From positions 1 to 55,368 of the forward strand of contig NZ_JBEPMO010000016.1 of NCBI RefSeq assembly GCF_040545805.1: 55,368 nt of DNA. Direction: 5' to 3'. A model generated the notes under the pieces. It was not told the DNA's origin. It saw only the letters and a list, made by a program, of their open reading frames with translations, and ran no database searches. Positions 9,427 through 18,808 of the stretch are shown here, piece by piece (position 1 is the first letter of the stretch; every line of letters begins with the position of its first letter). Source of the stretch: Moheibacter stercoris (GTDB taxonomy: Bacteria > Bacteroidota > Bacteroidia > Flavobacteriales > Weeksellaceae). Made by a program: the position numbers and the translations under genes.

Positions 9427-9548
9427 AAAATACGTTTAATGGTTAATAAATTTAAAGGTACAATTATCATTCCACATGACAAAAGTCATTTCAATAAGTT
9501 TTCAAAACTCTATTAACATTTTGAAAATTAAAACTTTAAAATAAATAA

Positions 9549-9573
9549 GAAAGCCCGCAAAATGCAGGCTTTC
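9549..9573 (-). terminator. Terminator of fahA
   Basis: GAAAGCCcGC and GCaGGCTTTC form a stem with an AAAAT loop, 30 bases beyond the fahA stop codon. On the minus strand it is followed by TTATTTAT. Confidence 0.7.
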
Positions 9574-9602
9574 CAAATCATTAAACGATTTCGTTTCTAT
9601 AT

Positions 9603-10847
9603 TTATTTAGCTGGTAAAATTTTCCCTGAAACTTCGCCAAATCCAACTCGAATTCCGTCTTTTTCACACCATCCTCGCATGATGATGGTATCATTATCTT
9701 CGATAAATTTACGTTCTTGTCCGTTGGATAATTTCAAAGGTTTTGTTCCTCCCCATGTTAGTTCCAACATAGAACCATACGAATCTTCCGATTTTCCACT
9801 GATGGTTCCACTCGCATACATATCACCCACTTCAAGGTTACATCCGTTGATGGTATGATGCGCCAATTGTTGCGCCATATTCCAATACATGTATTTGAAG
9901 TTCGAGGTGCAAATCACATTTTCACCTCCTTCTTCTGGAACCAAAATTGTTTGCAAATTGATATCGAAATTCTTCTTTCCTTCATATTGTAGATAAGAAA
10001 ATACTTCAGGGTCTTGAACGGGACCCTCTACTCTAAATGGATTCAAAGCTTCCAAGGTTACAACCCAAGGTGAAATCGACGAACCGAAATTCTTTGCCAA
10101 AAATGGCCCCAATGGTACATATTCCCATTGTTGAATATCGCGTGCACTCCAATCATTGAATAAAACCATTCCGAAAATATGATCTTCAGCTTCTGCTGTA
10201 GAAATTGTTTCGCCTAATTCCGTGTAGGAATTGGTGATAAATCCCATTTCCAATTCGAAATCCAAACGTAAAGAAGGTCCGAAAATCGGTGAATCGGCAT
10301 CTTTTGGTTTGGATTGACCTTTTGGACGATGGATTGGCGTTCCCGAAACTACAATAGAGGAAGCTCTTCCGTGGTATCCTACCGGAATATGTTTCCAGTT
10401 GGGCAATAATGCATTCTCTGGATCGCGAAACATTTTCCCAACGTTGGTTGCATGTTCTATGCTGCTGTAAAAATCGGTATAATTGGGAACGTGAACTGGC
10501 ATTTGCATGGAAACATTTGGCAAGGTATGAAAAGCCAATTTTTGCGTTTCTTCATCTTTGGACAATTCAGATCCTTCTAATAATAATGATTGAATGTGTT
10601 CACGAATAGGAACTGTTACTTCTTTTCCTAACGAAATGAATTCATTTAATGTAAAAGCCTCAAAAACATTTTCTTCCAAATCAAATTTGTCAAAATAACC
10701 TTGATCAAACAAAGTTGCCAAATCGATAACTGTATGACCAATTCGTGTAACACATGCAACAGAATCGTCTGCTAAAATTGCTACACCAAAAGGTATATTG
10801 TAAATAGAAAAATCAGAATTTGTGTCGTAAGATATGAATGATTTCAT
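9603..10847 (-). CDS. fahA: Fumarylacetoacetase
   Basis: A 414-aa protein matching fumarylacetoacetase, which splits 4-fumarylacetoacetate into fumarate and acetoacetate, the last step of tyrosine degradation. The N-terminal SH3-like domain (about 15-115) is followed by the FAH catalytic fold, with metal-ligand regions LDFELEMGF and NDWSARDIQQWE and the lid segment GPFLAKNFGSS. No other tyrosine pathway genes are adjacent. A TATTTTTG -7 box lies about 27 bases upstream of the ATG. Confidence 0.93.
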   Translation of the reverse strand: MKSFISYDTNSDFSIYNIPFGVAILADDSVACVTRIGHTVIDLATLFDQGYFDKFDLEENVFEAFTLNEFISLGKEVTVPIREHIQSLLLEGSELSKDEETQKLAFHTLPNVSMQMPVHVPNYTDFYSSIEHATNVGKMFRDPENALLPNWKHIPVGYHGRASSIVVSGTPIHRPKGQSKPKDADSPIFGPSLRLDFELEMGFITNSYTELGETISTAEAEDHIFGMVLFNDWSARDIQQWEYVPLGPFLAKNFGSSISPWVVTLEALNPFRVEGPVQDPEVFSYLQYEGKKNFDINLQTILVPEEGGENVICTSNFKYMYWNMAQQLAHHTINGCNLEVGDMYASGTISGKSEDSYGSMLELTWGGTKPLKLSNGQERKFIEDNDTIIMRGWCEKDGIRVGFGEVSGKILPAK

Positions 10848-10928
10848 CTTGTTTATGCTTTATAATTTTGGTTGTCAAAAATAACGATAATTACCATAAG
10901 GAAATAATTATCCAACTTCAATTTACTC

Positions 10929-11591
10929 TTACCATTGGATTTCAGGTTTACCCATTGATTTTAAATACGCATTTGTTTTGGAAAAAGGTTGACTTCCAAA
11001 AAATCCATTGTAAGCAGATAAAGGCGATGGATGCGCCGATTTGATGATAAAATGTTTTGATGGGTCAATGATGGAGCCTTTTTTCTGTGCATAAGCTCCC
11101 CATAAAATAAAAACCAATTGTTCTTTTTGTTCCGACAACTTTTGAATGATTGCATCTGTAAATGTTTCCCATCCTTTTTTCTGATGCGAACCTGCCTGTC
11201 CTGCTCTCACAGTTAAAGTTGCATTCAATAATAAAACGCCTTGATCTGCCCATCTTTCCAAATTACCCGATTTTGGAATCTCTAGACCCAAATCTGTTTG
11301 CAATTCTTTGAATATATTTTTCAAACTTGGTGGATGCGGAATTCCATCGGGAACTGAAAAACTCAATCCATGTGCTTGACCTGGTCCATGATAAGGATCT
11401 TGACCTAAAATCACCACTTTTACTTTTTCAAAGGGCGTATGGTCAAGAGCAGTAAATAGTTTATTGCCTGGCGGATAGATTGTTTGGTTTTGATATTCTG
11501 ATTTGACGAATTCAACCAAATTTTGAAAATAAGGTTTGTCAAATTCATCTTTTACTACTTCTTTCCAAGAAGCTTCCATTTTCACGTCCAT
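10929..11591 (-). CDS. ung: Uracil-DNA glycosylase (family 1)
   Basis: A 220-aa family 1 uracil-DNA glycosylase that removes uracil from DNA. The catalytic water-activating motif GQDPYHGPGQAHG and the DNA-intercalating HPSPLSAY loop are both present. The frame is open further upstream to 11711, but that would run through the divergent mutS2 start and its promoter. I chose the ATG at 11591, preceded by AGGAA and a TATATTTG box; an in-frame ATG at 11579 is also possible. Confidence 0.93.
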   Translation of the reverse strand: MDVKMEASWKEVVKDEFDKPYFQNLVEFVKSEYQNQTIYPPGNKLFTALDHTPFEKVKVVILGQDPYHGPGQAHGLSFSVPDGIPHPPSLKNIFKELQTDLGLEIPKSGNLERWADQGVLLLNATLTVRAGQAGSHQKKGWETFTDAIIQKLSEQKEQLVFILWGAYAQKKGSIIDPSKHFIIKSAHPSPLSAYNGFFGSQPFSKTNAYLKSMGKPEIQW

Positions 11592-11610
11592 AAATTCCTC
11601 AACTAATTCC

Positions 11611-11629
11611 CAAATATAGATTATTTTTG
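11611..11629. promoter_or_regulatory. Divergent ung / mutS2 promoters
   Basis: On the minus strand TATATTTG (11611-11618) serves ung. On the plus strand TATTTTTG (11622-11629) serves mutS2. Both match TAnnTTTG exactly. The mutS2 box ends 5 bases before its ATG, predicting an mRNA with almost no leader. The boxes are 3 bases apart, so simultaneous polymerase binding is unlikely and the two repair genes may compete. Confidence 0.6.
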
Positions 11630-11634
11630 TACCA

Positions 11635-13782
11635 ATGCAGGTATCCAAACAGACATTAAAAGATTTAGAATTACCGAAAATTCTAAGCCTTATTTCTGAG
11701 TTCGCTTTCAATGAGAAAACCGCTCAATTATTGCTCGATTTAGAGCCTTATTCCGATCATGAGGTTTTGGTTAGAGATTTGAAAACTACGCATGAATATG
11801 TAGCAAGTTTTGAATCGGGTAATCGAATTCCCTTCTCGGAATTCTATTATATGAGTGAGTATTTGCCTCATTTGGAAATTGAGAATTATTATCTCAATGT
11901 GGAGCATTTTTTTCAGATAAAATCCAATGCGCTTCAAATCAAAGAAATAACGAAGCATATGGTCAAATTTGAAGAATATTTTCCAGAATTGATTCAAATT
12001 ACTTCTAAAGTCCTTTACGAGAAAGAAATTGTCAAAGAAATAGATGGCGTTTTCAATCGTCATGGAGAAATCAAGGATGATGCAAGTTCTGAATTATTGG
12101 AAATTCGAAAGAAAATCCGTCTTGTTTCCGCCAAAATTGCTGAATTGTTTAAAAAATCCATTCAGCACAATGCTCAATTTTTGGACGATATCAAGGAAAC
12201 CATTGTCGATGATAAACGAGTGTTAGCCGTTAATTCCTCTGTTAGGAAACGTGTAAAAGGAAGGTTATTGGGAACCTCCAAAACAGGATCTATCTCTTTT
12301 ATTGAACCAGAATCGGTTCAAAAGCCAAGTCGAGAATTGGAGGAATTGAAAGAAGAGGAATCCAAAGAAATCATCAAAATATTGAAATCCTTAACTGCCG
12401 TTATTTCGGTTCACAAGGAATTGTTGGAAGAATATGAAGAATTGTTGGAATATTTGGATTTCACCCAAGCAAAAGCTCAATTTTCAGCACAAATCAATGG
12501 AACTTTACCCATTCTGAAAGAGGAATTAACCATCAATTTAGTAGATGCTTATCATCCGTTGTTATACCTTTCCAATCAAGAACGAAAATTAAAAACAATA
12601 CCTCAAACGCTGAAACTTGATCCGCAACAACGAATTATCATTATTTCTGGACCCAATGCGGGAGGAAAAAGTATCACGTTGAAAACAATTGGTTTGAATC
12701 AATTGATGCTTCAAAGTGGTTTGTTAATTCCTGTTCATCCGAAATCTGAAATGGGATTTTTTGAGAAAATCTTCACCGATATTGGCGATAATCAATCCAT
12801 TGAAAATCAATTATCAACTTATAGTTATCGTTTAAAACAAATGTCTTATTTCATTAAAAATGTGAACGATAAGACTTTGTTGTTGGTAGATGAATTTGGA
12901 ACAGGATCCGATCCAGAATTGGGTGGAGCTTTGGCTGAAGTTTTTTTTGAAGAATTTTATGAACGACAAGCTTTTGGAATTTTCACCACGCATTATACCA
13001 ACATCAAAATTGCGGCTGAAAATTTACCAGAAGCAATCAATGCCAGTATGCTATTTGATGAAAAAACATTGAATCCTTTGTATAAATTGGAAATTGGTCA
13101 AGCAGGAAGTTCGTTTACCTTTGAAGTTGCTGAAAAAAATAAAATTCCTTTCCGTTTAATCAATCGCGCCAAAAAGAAAGTAGAACAAGACAAAGTTCGC
13201 CTCGATAAAACCATTTTAAAACTTCAGCAGGAAAAATTTGAAATTCAAAAAACGAAAAATCAAGTAGAAGAATTAAAACAAACCTCAGTTGAGCAATCTA
13301 GAGAATTGGAAACAACGCAGGAAAAAATTCGTGAGAAGTTGGTAGATTTTCAATTGTTGTATGACAATGAATTGAAAGCCTTGACAATTGGAAAAAAGAT
13401 GAATGAATGGGCAGATCAATACTTAAAATCGAAAAACAAAAAAGTATTGATTTCAAACTTCTTGAAATGGGTAGAAATGGAGAATTCCAAGAAAACCGAA
13501 ACTTTGGCGATTGAGAAAAAGAAAGAAAAGATTGTCGAGAAAGAAATCAAGAAGGAATTGAAGAAGAACAAGGAAATCTTGGTGGTTGAGAAGCAAAAAA
13601 TCGAAGAAAAAAAGGAAATGGAAATTCAAAAATCCATTGATAATTTGAAAGTTGGAGACCGCGTAAAAATAAAAGATAGTACAAGCGTCGCAACGGTTGA
13701 TAAAATTGAAGGCAAAACTGTTTTATTAAATTATGGATTATTTACTGCAAAAGTTTCTATATTTGATATTTATAAAATTTAA
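11635..13782 (+). CDS. mutS2: MutS2-family DNA-binding ATPase, without the Smr nuclease domain
   Basis: A 715-aa MutS2-type protein with lever/clamp helices (about 1-320), ATPase core with Walker A GPNAGGKS (339-346) and Walker B LLVDEFGTGSDP, then a long charged coiled coil (about 510-655). The end (DNLKVGDRVKIKDSTSVATV) is a KOW-like beta region. The usual C-terminal Smr endonuclease domain is absent, which lowers the length from about 780. Such Smr-less forms seem common in flavobacteria (general knowledge, unchecked). Likely a role in branched-DNA or ribosome rescue rather than mismatch repair. Confidence 0.85.
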   Translation: MQVSKQTLKDLELPKILSLISEFAFNEKTAQLLLDLEPYSDHEVLVRDLKTTHEYVASFESGNRIPFSEFYYMSEYLPHLEIENYYLNVEHFFQIKSNALQIKEITKHMVKFEEYFPELIQITSKVLYEKEIVKEIDGVFNRHGEIKDDASSELLEIRKKIRLVSAKIAELFKKSIQHNAQFLDDIKETIVDDKRVLAVNSSVRKRVKGRLLGTSKTGSISFIEPESVQKPSRELEELKEEESKEIIKILKSLTAVISVHKELLEEYEELLEYLDFTQAKAQFSAQINGTLPILKEELTINLVDAYHPLLYLSNQERKLKTIPQTLKLDPQQRIIIISGPNAGGKSITLKTIGLNQLMLQSGLLIPVHPKSEMGFFEKIFTDIGDNQSIENQLSTYSYRLKQMSYFIKNVNDKTLLLVDEFGTGSDPELGGALAEVFFEEFYERQAFGIFTTHYTNIKIAAENLPEAINASMLFDEKTLNPLYKLEIGQAGSSFTFEVAEKNKIPFRLINRAKKKVEQDKVRLDKTILKLQQEKFEIQKTKNQVEELKQTSVEQSRELETTQEKIREKLVDFQLLYDNELKALTIGKKMNEWADQYLKSKNKKVLISNFLKWVEMENSKKTETLAIEKKKEKIVEKEIKKELKKNKEILVVEKQKIEEKKEMEIQKSIDNLKVGDRVKIKDSTSVATVDKIEGKTVLLNYGLFTAKVSIFDIYKI

Positions 13783-13795
13783 ACAATAAAGGGAT

Positions 13796-15778
13796 ATGAA
13801 AAAACCAATACTTATGGCAGCACTATTAACCAGCGTCTTGGCATTTAGCCAGGAAAAGGTTAATCGAGCAGAGCTACAAAAGATTGCGATTGAAGAAGAA
13901 CAAGCTTTAGCAGAGGCGATAAAAAATGTTACCACAAATATTTTGGATAATTTACCAGAAGGTGTTTCATTTCAAGGGATTTACGATGGCATTCCAGTAT
14001 TTTTTGCTTCAGATAGTAGATCGCAAATCAACTCCATGGATGTAGATAAATTACATAATGGAACGATTCCAGGATATACAATTACTGGTGATGGAATGAC
14101 TGCTTATATTTGGGATGGTGGTTTGGTAAGAACGACGCATCAAGAATTTTCGGGTAGAGCAACCAATGTGGAAACAACTGGTTCAAATTCATTTCATGCG
14201 ACAGCAGTAGGAAGTGTTATCGTAGGTGCAGGAGTTATTGCAAATGCAAAAGGTATAGCGCCCGAAGCCAATTTAAAAGCCTTGAATTTCACAACAGGAT
14301 CAACCACAAGTGAAATGGCAGCTCAATCAAATTTACCAGAAAACCATGATTATATGGTTTCCAATCACTCTTACGGATCGTTAACAGGATGGTCTTACAA
14401 TGAAAACCAATCTAAATGGTATTGGTATGGATATCCGCATCTATCAGAAACAGAATCTGCTTTATTTGGGTATTATGCTCAAACAGATGCAATCTATGAC
14501 AATGTTGCGTTAAATGCTCCACAGCATAGTATTTTCAAATCTTCTGGTAACAACAATACAGAAGGTCCAAATGGCCCAGTAACCCATATGGCGTATACAC
14601 CAACCAATGGATGGGTGGAATATGTAAATGTTGCTCGACCAAAAGACTGTTCTAATGGTGGATATGACTGTTTAACATTTGCTGGTGGAAACGCTAAAAA
14701 CATCATTATTGTTGGTTCTGTAAATCCTTTGGGAGGAACGAACTATTATTCTGAACCTTCTGATGTAACTGTATCTTATTTCTCTGGATCGGGTCCTTCT
14801 GATGATGGACGTATCAAACCAGATATTACAGCGATTGGAAGTAACGTTTATGGTGCAAACAACACTGCTGATACTTCTTATGCAAACTGGTCAGGGACTT
14901 CATTCTCTGCTCCTGCTGCTGCTGGTGTTGGTTTGTTGATGCAACAAGTCAAACATCAGAAAGATGGTGGGTATTTACGTTCCGACATGATGAAAGCTTT
15001 GTTGATCAATACAGCAAATGAAGCAGGTGAACATATTGGACCAGATTATGTATTTGGATTTGGATTAATTGATGCATTGAAAGGTGCTGAAACCATCCTA
15101 AATATCAATGAAGATTCATTCATGGCAGATTTATCACTTGCTCAAAATGGTGAATATACAGTTTCTTTCACAGCGAAAGGTGGAGAGCCTATCAAAGCGA
15201 CAATCGCTTGGTTGGATATCGCGGGAACTCCTACTGTTCCAATTGAATTAAACAATCGTACACCAAAATTGGTAAATGATTTGGATTTCAGAATTGAAAG
15301 CAATGGAACTACCTATATGCCTTGGAAATTGGATTACAACAATCCTGCTGCTGCAGCTACACAAGGAGACAATGTTGTGGACAATGTGGAACAAGTATTC
15401 ATCGAAAATCCAGTTGCTGGTCAAACCTATACGTTCAAAGTAACCCACAAAGGAAACTTGGTGAACAATAACCAAAATTTTGCTTTGGTTATCAATGGAG
15501 TTGACAACCAAATGGCTGTAACAGACTTAGATTTATCAAATGCTTTGACGGTTTATCCGAATCCAGTTGTGGATCAATTAAACATCCAAACTTCTAAATC
15601 ATTGACCAATGCACATGTGAAAATTTTCGCTCCAACGGGACAAATTGCATTTGACAAGAAATTTGGTAAGTTTGATGCGAAGCAAACCATTGATATGAAA
15701 GGTTTCCTACCGGGTGTGTATATGGTTTACATCCATTCAGATCAAGGAACCATTACCAAAAAACTAATTAAAAAATAA
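13796..15778 (+). CDS. Secreted S8 subtilisin-like serine protease with T9SS sorting domain
   Basis: A 660-aa secreted protease with signal peptide residues 1-18 (ending LAFSQ). The catalytic triad is readable as Asp107 (YIWDGG), His134 (SFHATAVG) and Ser369 (GTSFSAP). A beta-rich domain follows (about 440-570), then a type A T9SS C-terminal signal (VYPNPV near 583, ending GTITKKLIKK). It would be exported by Sec and secreted or attached by the type IX system. It follows mutS2 by 13 bases, but the roles are unrelated. A strong terminator follows. Confidence 0.9.
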   Translation: MKKPILMAALLTSVLAFSQEKVNRAELQKIAIEEEQALAEAIKNVTTNILDNLPEGVSFQGIYDGIPVFFASDSRSQINSMDVDKLHNGTIPGYTITGDGMTAYIWDGGLVRTTHQEFSGRATNVETTGSNSFHATAVGSVIVGAGVIANAKGIAPEANLKALNFTTGSTTSEMAAQSNLPENHDYMVSNHSYGSLTGWSYNENQSKWYWYGYPHLSETESALFGYYAQTDAIYDNVALNAPQHSIFKSSGNNNTEGPNGPVTHMAYTPTNGWVEYVNVARPKDCSNGGYDCLTFAGGNAKNIIIVGSVNPLGGTNYYSEPSDVTVSYFSGSGPSDDGRIKPDITAIGSNVYGANNTADTSYANWSGTSFSAPAAAGVGLLMQQVKHQKDGGYLRSDMMKALLINTANEAGEHIGPDYVFGFGLIDALKGAETILNINEDSFMADLSLAQNGEYTVSFTAKGGEPIKATIAWLDIAGTPTVPIELNNRTPKLVNDLDFRIESNGTTYMPWKLDYNNPAAAATQGDNVVDNVEQVFIENPVAGQTYTFKVTHKGNLVNNNQNFALVINGVDNQMAVTDLDLSNALTVYPNPVVDQLNIQTSKSLTNAHVKIFAPTGQIAFDKKFGKFDAKQTIDMKGFLPGVYMVYIHSDQGTITKKLIKK

Positions 15779-15793
15779 TTTGAATTTTAATTC

Positions 15794-15824
15794 AAAAAAA
15801 GCCCGATTCGTTCGGGCTTTTTTT
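15794..15824 (+). terminator. Rho-independent terminator after the S8 protease
   Basis: AAAAAAGCCCGA and TCGGGCTTTTTT pair around a short TTCGT loop, followed by more T. A canonical strong terminator. Confidence 0.9.
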
Positions 15825-15912
15825 ATGGCCAAAATTGAATCAAGATTTAATTAATTGTTTTGATTTTAAATCTTTTCTTCTAAACGAATTTTGTTTTGAT
15901 ATTAAAGCTAAT

Positions 15913-16038
15913 TTGCGGCAGGGATAGAAATGGAAACCCCGCAGTCGCGTAGCGGAGAGGAGTTGCAATGGATAGCCCGACCCTTTTGGCGATTTCTTTC
16001 TAATAATGAAGATTTATCTATCCAAAGGGTGCCGCCCA
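15913..16038 (+). repeat. Dispersed structured repeat, copy A
   Basis: The intergenic stretch holds GGGATAGAAATGGAAACCCC, a short GC-rich hairpin, TTGCAATGGATAGCCCG, then a second hairpin (GACCCTTTTGG with CCAAAGGGT). A diverged copy occurs on the minus strand at 35311-35393. I recall similar GGGATnGnAnTGGAAA...GGATAGCCCG elements between flavobacterial genes, but cannot name a function. It fills the 318-base gap between the S8 protease and the DUF6048 gene, where no gene is visible. Confidence 0.6.
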
Positions 16039-16047
16039 AAAACAAAA

Positions 16048-16078
16048 AAAGCGAACTTCCTTTGATGAAATTCGCTTT
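16048..16078 (-). terminator. Terminator of the DUF6048 operon
   Basis: AAAGCGAA (16048-16055) pairs with TTCGCTTT (16071-16078). It lies 18 bases beyond the minus-strand stop at 16097. Confidence 0.6.
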
Positions 16079-16096
16079 ATGCTTGAATATTTATTT

Positions 16097-16810
16097 CTAA
16101 AAGAATTTATAGGTGATTCCCCAAAAAACGGAGAAATTTATAGGTCCAATATCTTTTCCATAACCTGGAATGACCAAGGGATCAATGTCTTCTTGTTTGC
16201 TGCTTCCAACGTAAATTTCGGGACGAATAGATACGTCTGCATAGAAATTGGACAAGAGTTTAACTCTCGCTCCTCCTACTAATTCGATCCAATAGGAACT
16301 TGCATTGGCAGAAGGTAAACTTCCGAACTGATCAACTTGATTGCCCGAAGTTCTAATTGGATATTGATTAATCGTCTGTTCGTACGCAGCATAGGCAAAA
16401 CGCATCCCTGTATAAAAACCATTGGAAGCATCTTGGTAATCTTGCGAAACAAACCAGTTAAATCCGATTTTTCCATAGATTCCGTTTACATCTACGTTCC
16501 AATCCAACTCATCGTAATGGTTTTTCTCGTATCCGACTTCCAAAACGGCATTCCATTTTTTGTACACTCGATAGGAAACCATGGCTTGAGCTCCTTGTTT
16601 ATCGGTAAATGCCGACATGACCGGATTGAACAAATCTACTCCTACAAATAGATTTCCAGCTTTTTTATAGCCTTTTAAACTATCGGCAATGGATTGAGTT
16701 TCCTTGACCAAAACTTTTGTTTCCAATGCTATCGAATCTTCTTGGGCATGCGCCTGAAGTCCAATGGTACTAATTGCTAAGAGCGATATATAAGTTCGTA
16801 GTGGCTTCAT
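16097..16810 (-). CDS. Outer-membrane beta-barrel protein, DUF6048 type
   Basis: A 237-aa protein with signal peptide (ends AHAQ, about residue 22), alternating beta strands and a C-terminal aromatic (ITYKFF), all typical of a small outer-membrane barrel. It matches my memory of DUF6048, found downstream of a DUF6452 lipoprotein and rlmD in flavobacteria. Its start overlaps the upstream gene's end by 41 bases, implying translational coupling. Function unknown. Confidence 0.7.
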   Translation of the reverse strand: MKPLRTYISLLAISTIGLQAHAQEDSIALETKVLVKETQSIADSLKGYKKAGNLFVGVDLFNPVMSAFTDKQGAQAMVSYRVYKKWNAVLEVGYEKNHYDELDWNVDVNGIYGKIGFNWFVSQDYQDASNGFYTGMRFAYAAYEQTINQYPIRTSGNQVDQFGSLPSANASSYWIELVGGARVKLLSNFYADVSIRPEIYVGSSKQEDIDPLVIPGYGKDIGPINFSVFWGITYKFF

Positions 16811-17255
16811 TTTCTAAAATTGTTGATTCACTTGGAATGATGTTTTCTATGTAGAATCCGGTGGATTGATAGTTCAAATTTTCGTAGGTCAAACGAAATC
16901 CACAAGCTTTCGATACATAAGATGATTTGGGACTATAATTGACTGTCAAAATATCGTTTTCTGTATTGCTGCGTCTTTTGATTTGGAAATACGTAGCGCT
17001 AGATTCCAATCCGCCCAATGGCAATTTCACACTATCGGTAAAGGTTTTGGGTAAAACTTCCACCGCATTTTCGAAATTTATATTGTTCGCTGCAATTATC
17101 GTCAATGAATCTTTGAAATTGGTTTGATTCAAATTATTTCGAAATACAACGGTTAAATAAGGAGTTCCTTCGCCAACGCAAACATCATCTTCTTCGCAAG
17201 AAATAGCGAAAATTGAGGCAATGGCAATTCCCAAAAACAAGATTCCTTTTTTCAT
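16770..17255 (-). CDS. DUF6452-type lipoprotein
   Basis: A 161-aa lipoprotein with signal peptide and lipobox FAISC, followed by a Cys-containing EEDDVCVGEGTPYLTVVF segment and a beta-rich domain. It matches the DUF6452 family by pattern and by position: it begins 3 bases after the rlmD stop and overlaps the DUF6048 gene. The pair may form an envelope complex (inference from conserved overlap); no biochemical role is known to me. Confidence 0.7.
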   Translation of the reverse strand: MKKGILFLGIAIASIFAISCEEDDVCVGEGTPYLTVVFRNNLNQTNFKDSLTIIAANNINFENAVEVLPKTFTDSVKLPLGGLESSATYFQIKRRSNTENDILTVNYSPKSSYVSKACGFRLTYENLNYQSTGFYIENIIPSESTILENEATTNLYIALSN

Positions 17256-17258
17256 CGA

Positions 17259-18677
17259 TTAGTTGTTAATACGTTCCAAAAGTACAACATTTTCAACATG
17301 GTGCGTTTGTGGAAACATGTCAACCGGTTGGGTTTTCACAATTTTATATTGCGCTTTCATCAATTCCAAATCTCGCGCTTGAGTTGCAGAATTACAACTT
17401 ACATACACGACACGTTTCGGATTGATTTTCAAAATATTTTCTACCACATTTTTATGCATTCCATCTCTTGGAGGGTCGGTGATGATCACGTCTGGTGTTC
17501 CATTGGCTTCAATAAAAGCATCATCAAAGATGTCTTTCATGTCACCACAGTAAAACGTACAATTGGTGATTCCGTTGCGTTCTGCGTTTGCATTGGCAGC
17601 ATCAATCGCTTCTTGAACGGCCTCTACTCCTACTACTTTTCGTGCTTTTTTGGAAACAAATTGAGCAATTGTTCCTGTTCCGGTATACAAATCATACACC
17701 AATTCATCTCCGCTTAAATCAGCAAAATCTCGTGTGATTTTGTACAATTCATAGGCTTGTTTGGGATTGGTTTGATAGAAACTTTTCGGACCGATTTTGA
17801 ATTTCAAATCTTCCATTTCTTCCATCAGATGATCTTCTCCTGCAAATAATTGGATATCCAAATCATAGATGGAATCATTTCCTTTTGGATTGATCGCATA
17901 CAATAAGGAAACGATTTGTGGGAATTTATCCTTCAAATTTTGCAAGAAGGCTATTCGGTTTTCTTCTTCTTCACGGAAGAATTGAACCAAAACCATAAAT
18001 TCTCCTTTTTGATTGGAACGAATCATGAGAGTTCGTAAAAATCCATCTTGATTTTTCAAATCATAAAAATCCAATCCTTTTTCAATGGCATATCGTTTGG
18101 CTTCTAAACGAATTGCATTGGATGGTTCTTCTTGCAAATGACATTCTTGGATGTCTAACACCTTACTCCATTGGCCAGGAATATGAAATCCAAGTGCATC
18201 GCGTGTATAGGAAGCTTCGGTATCACGAATTTCTTCTAGCGTTAACCAACGAGAATTGGAAAAGGTATATTCCAATTTGTTGCGGTAATAGTATTCTTGT
18301 TGAGATCCTAAAATTGGGGTGATTTCCAAATCTTGAAATCCGCCAATTCGTAATAAATTATTGGCAACTTCATCTTGTTTGAATTGCAATTGAGCTGCAT
18401 AATCCAAATTTTGCCATTTGCATCCTCCGCAAACACCAAAATGAATGCATTTGGGTTCTACTCGATACGGAGATTTTTTAAGGATTTCGGTTGCTTTTCC
18501 TTCTAAATAACTGGATTTCTTTTTGTGTACATTGACATTCACAACATCGCCTGGAACAGCATCCTGAATCAAGACTGTTTTTCCATCTTCTGTTTTTCCA
18601 ATTGAGACACCTTTCGCTCCCGCTCGTAATACTTCTATATTTTCAAGAAAGATATTTTTTCTTTGTTTTCTTCCCAT
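17259..18677 (-). CDS. rlmD: 23S rRNA (uracil-5-)-methyltransferase RlmD/RumA family
   Basis: A 472-aa SAM-dependent RNA methyltransferase of the TrmA/RlmD family. An N-terminal TRAM domain (about 10-65) is followed by iron-sulfur cluster cysteines C77, C83, C86 and a fourth in IQECHLQ. The SAM-binding DLYTGTGTIAQF and catalytic VYVSCNSATQ (nucleophile Cys) complete it. It should make 5-methyluridine in 23S rRNA, but TrmA-type targets cannot be excluded. The ATG at 18677 is chosen over an in-frame one at 18704 because a TATCTTTG box ends 4 bases before it. Confidence 0.88.
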   Translation of the reverse strand: MGRKQRKNIFLENIEVLRAGAKGVSIGKTEDGKTVLIQDAVPGDVVNVNVHKKKSSYLEGKATEILKKSPYRVEPKCIHFGVCGGCKWQNLDYAAQLQFKQDEVANNLLRIGGFQDLEITPILGSQQEYYYRNKLEYTFSNSRWLTLEEIRDTEASYTRDALGFHIPGQWSKVLDIQECHLQEEPSNAIRLEAKRYAIEKGLDFYDLKNQDGFLRTLMIRSNQKGEFMVLVQFFREEEENRIAFLQNLKDKFPQIVSLLYAINPKGNDSIYDLDIQLFAGEDHLMEEMEDLKFKIGPKSFYQTNPKQAYELYKITRDFADLSGDELVYDLYTGTGTIAQFVSKKARKVVGVEAVQEAIDAANANAERNGITNCTFYCGDMKDIFDDAFIEANGTPDVIITDPPRDGMHKNVVENILKINPKRVVYVSCNSATQARDLELMKAQYKIVKTQPVDMFPQTHHVENVVLLERINN

Positions 18678-18681
18678 GGCG

Positions 18682-18689
18682 CAAAGATA
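18682..18689 (-). promoter_or_regulatory. -7 box (TATCTTTG) of rlmD
   Basis: An exact TAnnTTTG match on the minus strand, 4 bases upstream of the rlmD ATG. Like ypdA, mutS2 and lptB, this predicts a leaderless transcript and settles the start choice. Confidence 0.6.
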
Positions 18690-18808
18690 GTTTTTCTGCT
18701 CCAAGTGTGAAATGGGATTTTGACTATATGAAATTCAAATTAGAGATTTAATTTCAGTCGATTTTTTGTTGTAAATTGAACCAAAAACATCTCAATCTTT
18801 GCAAACAA

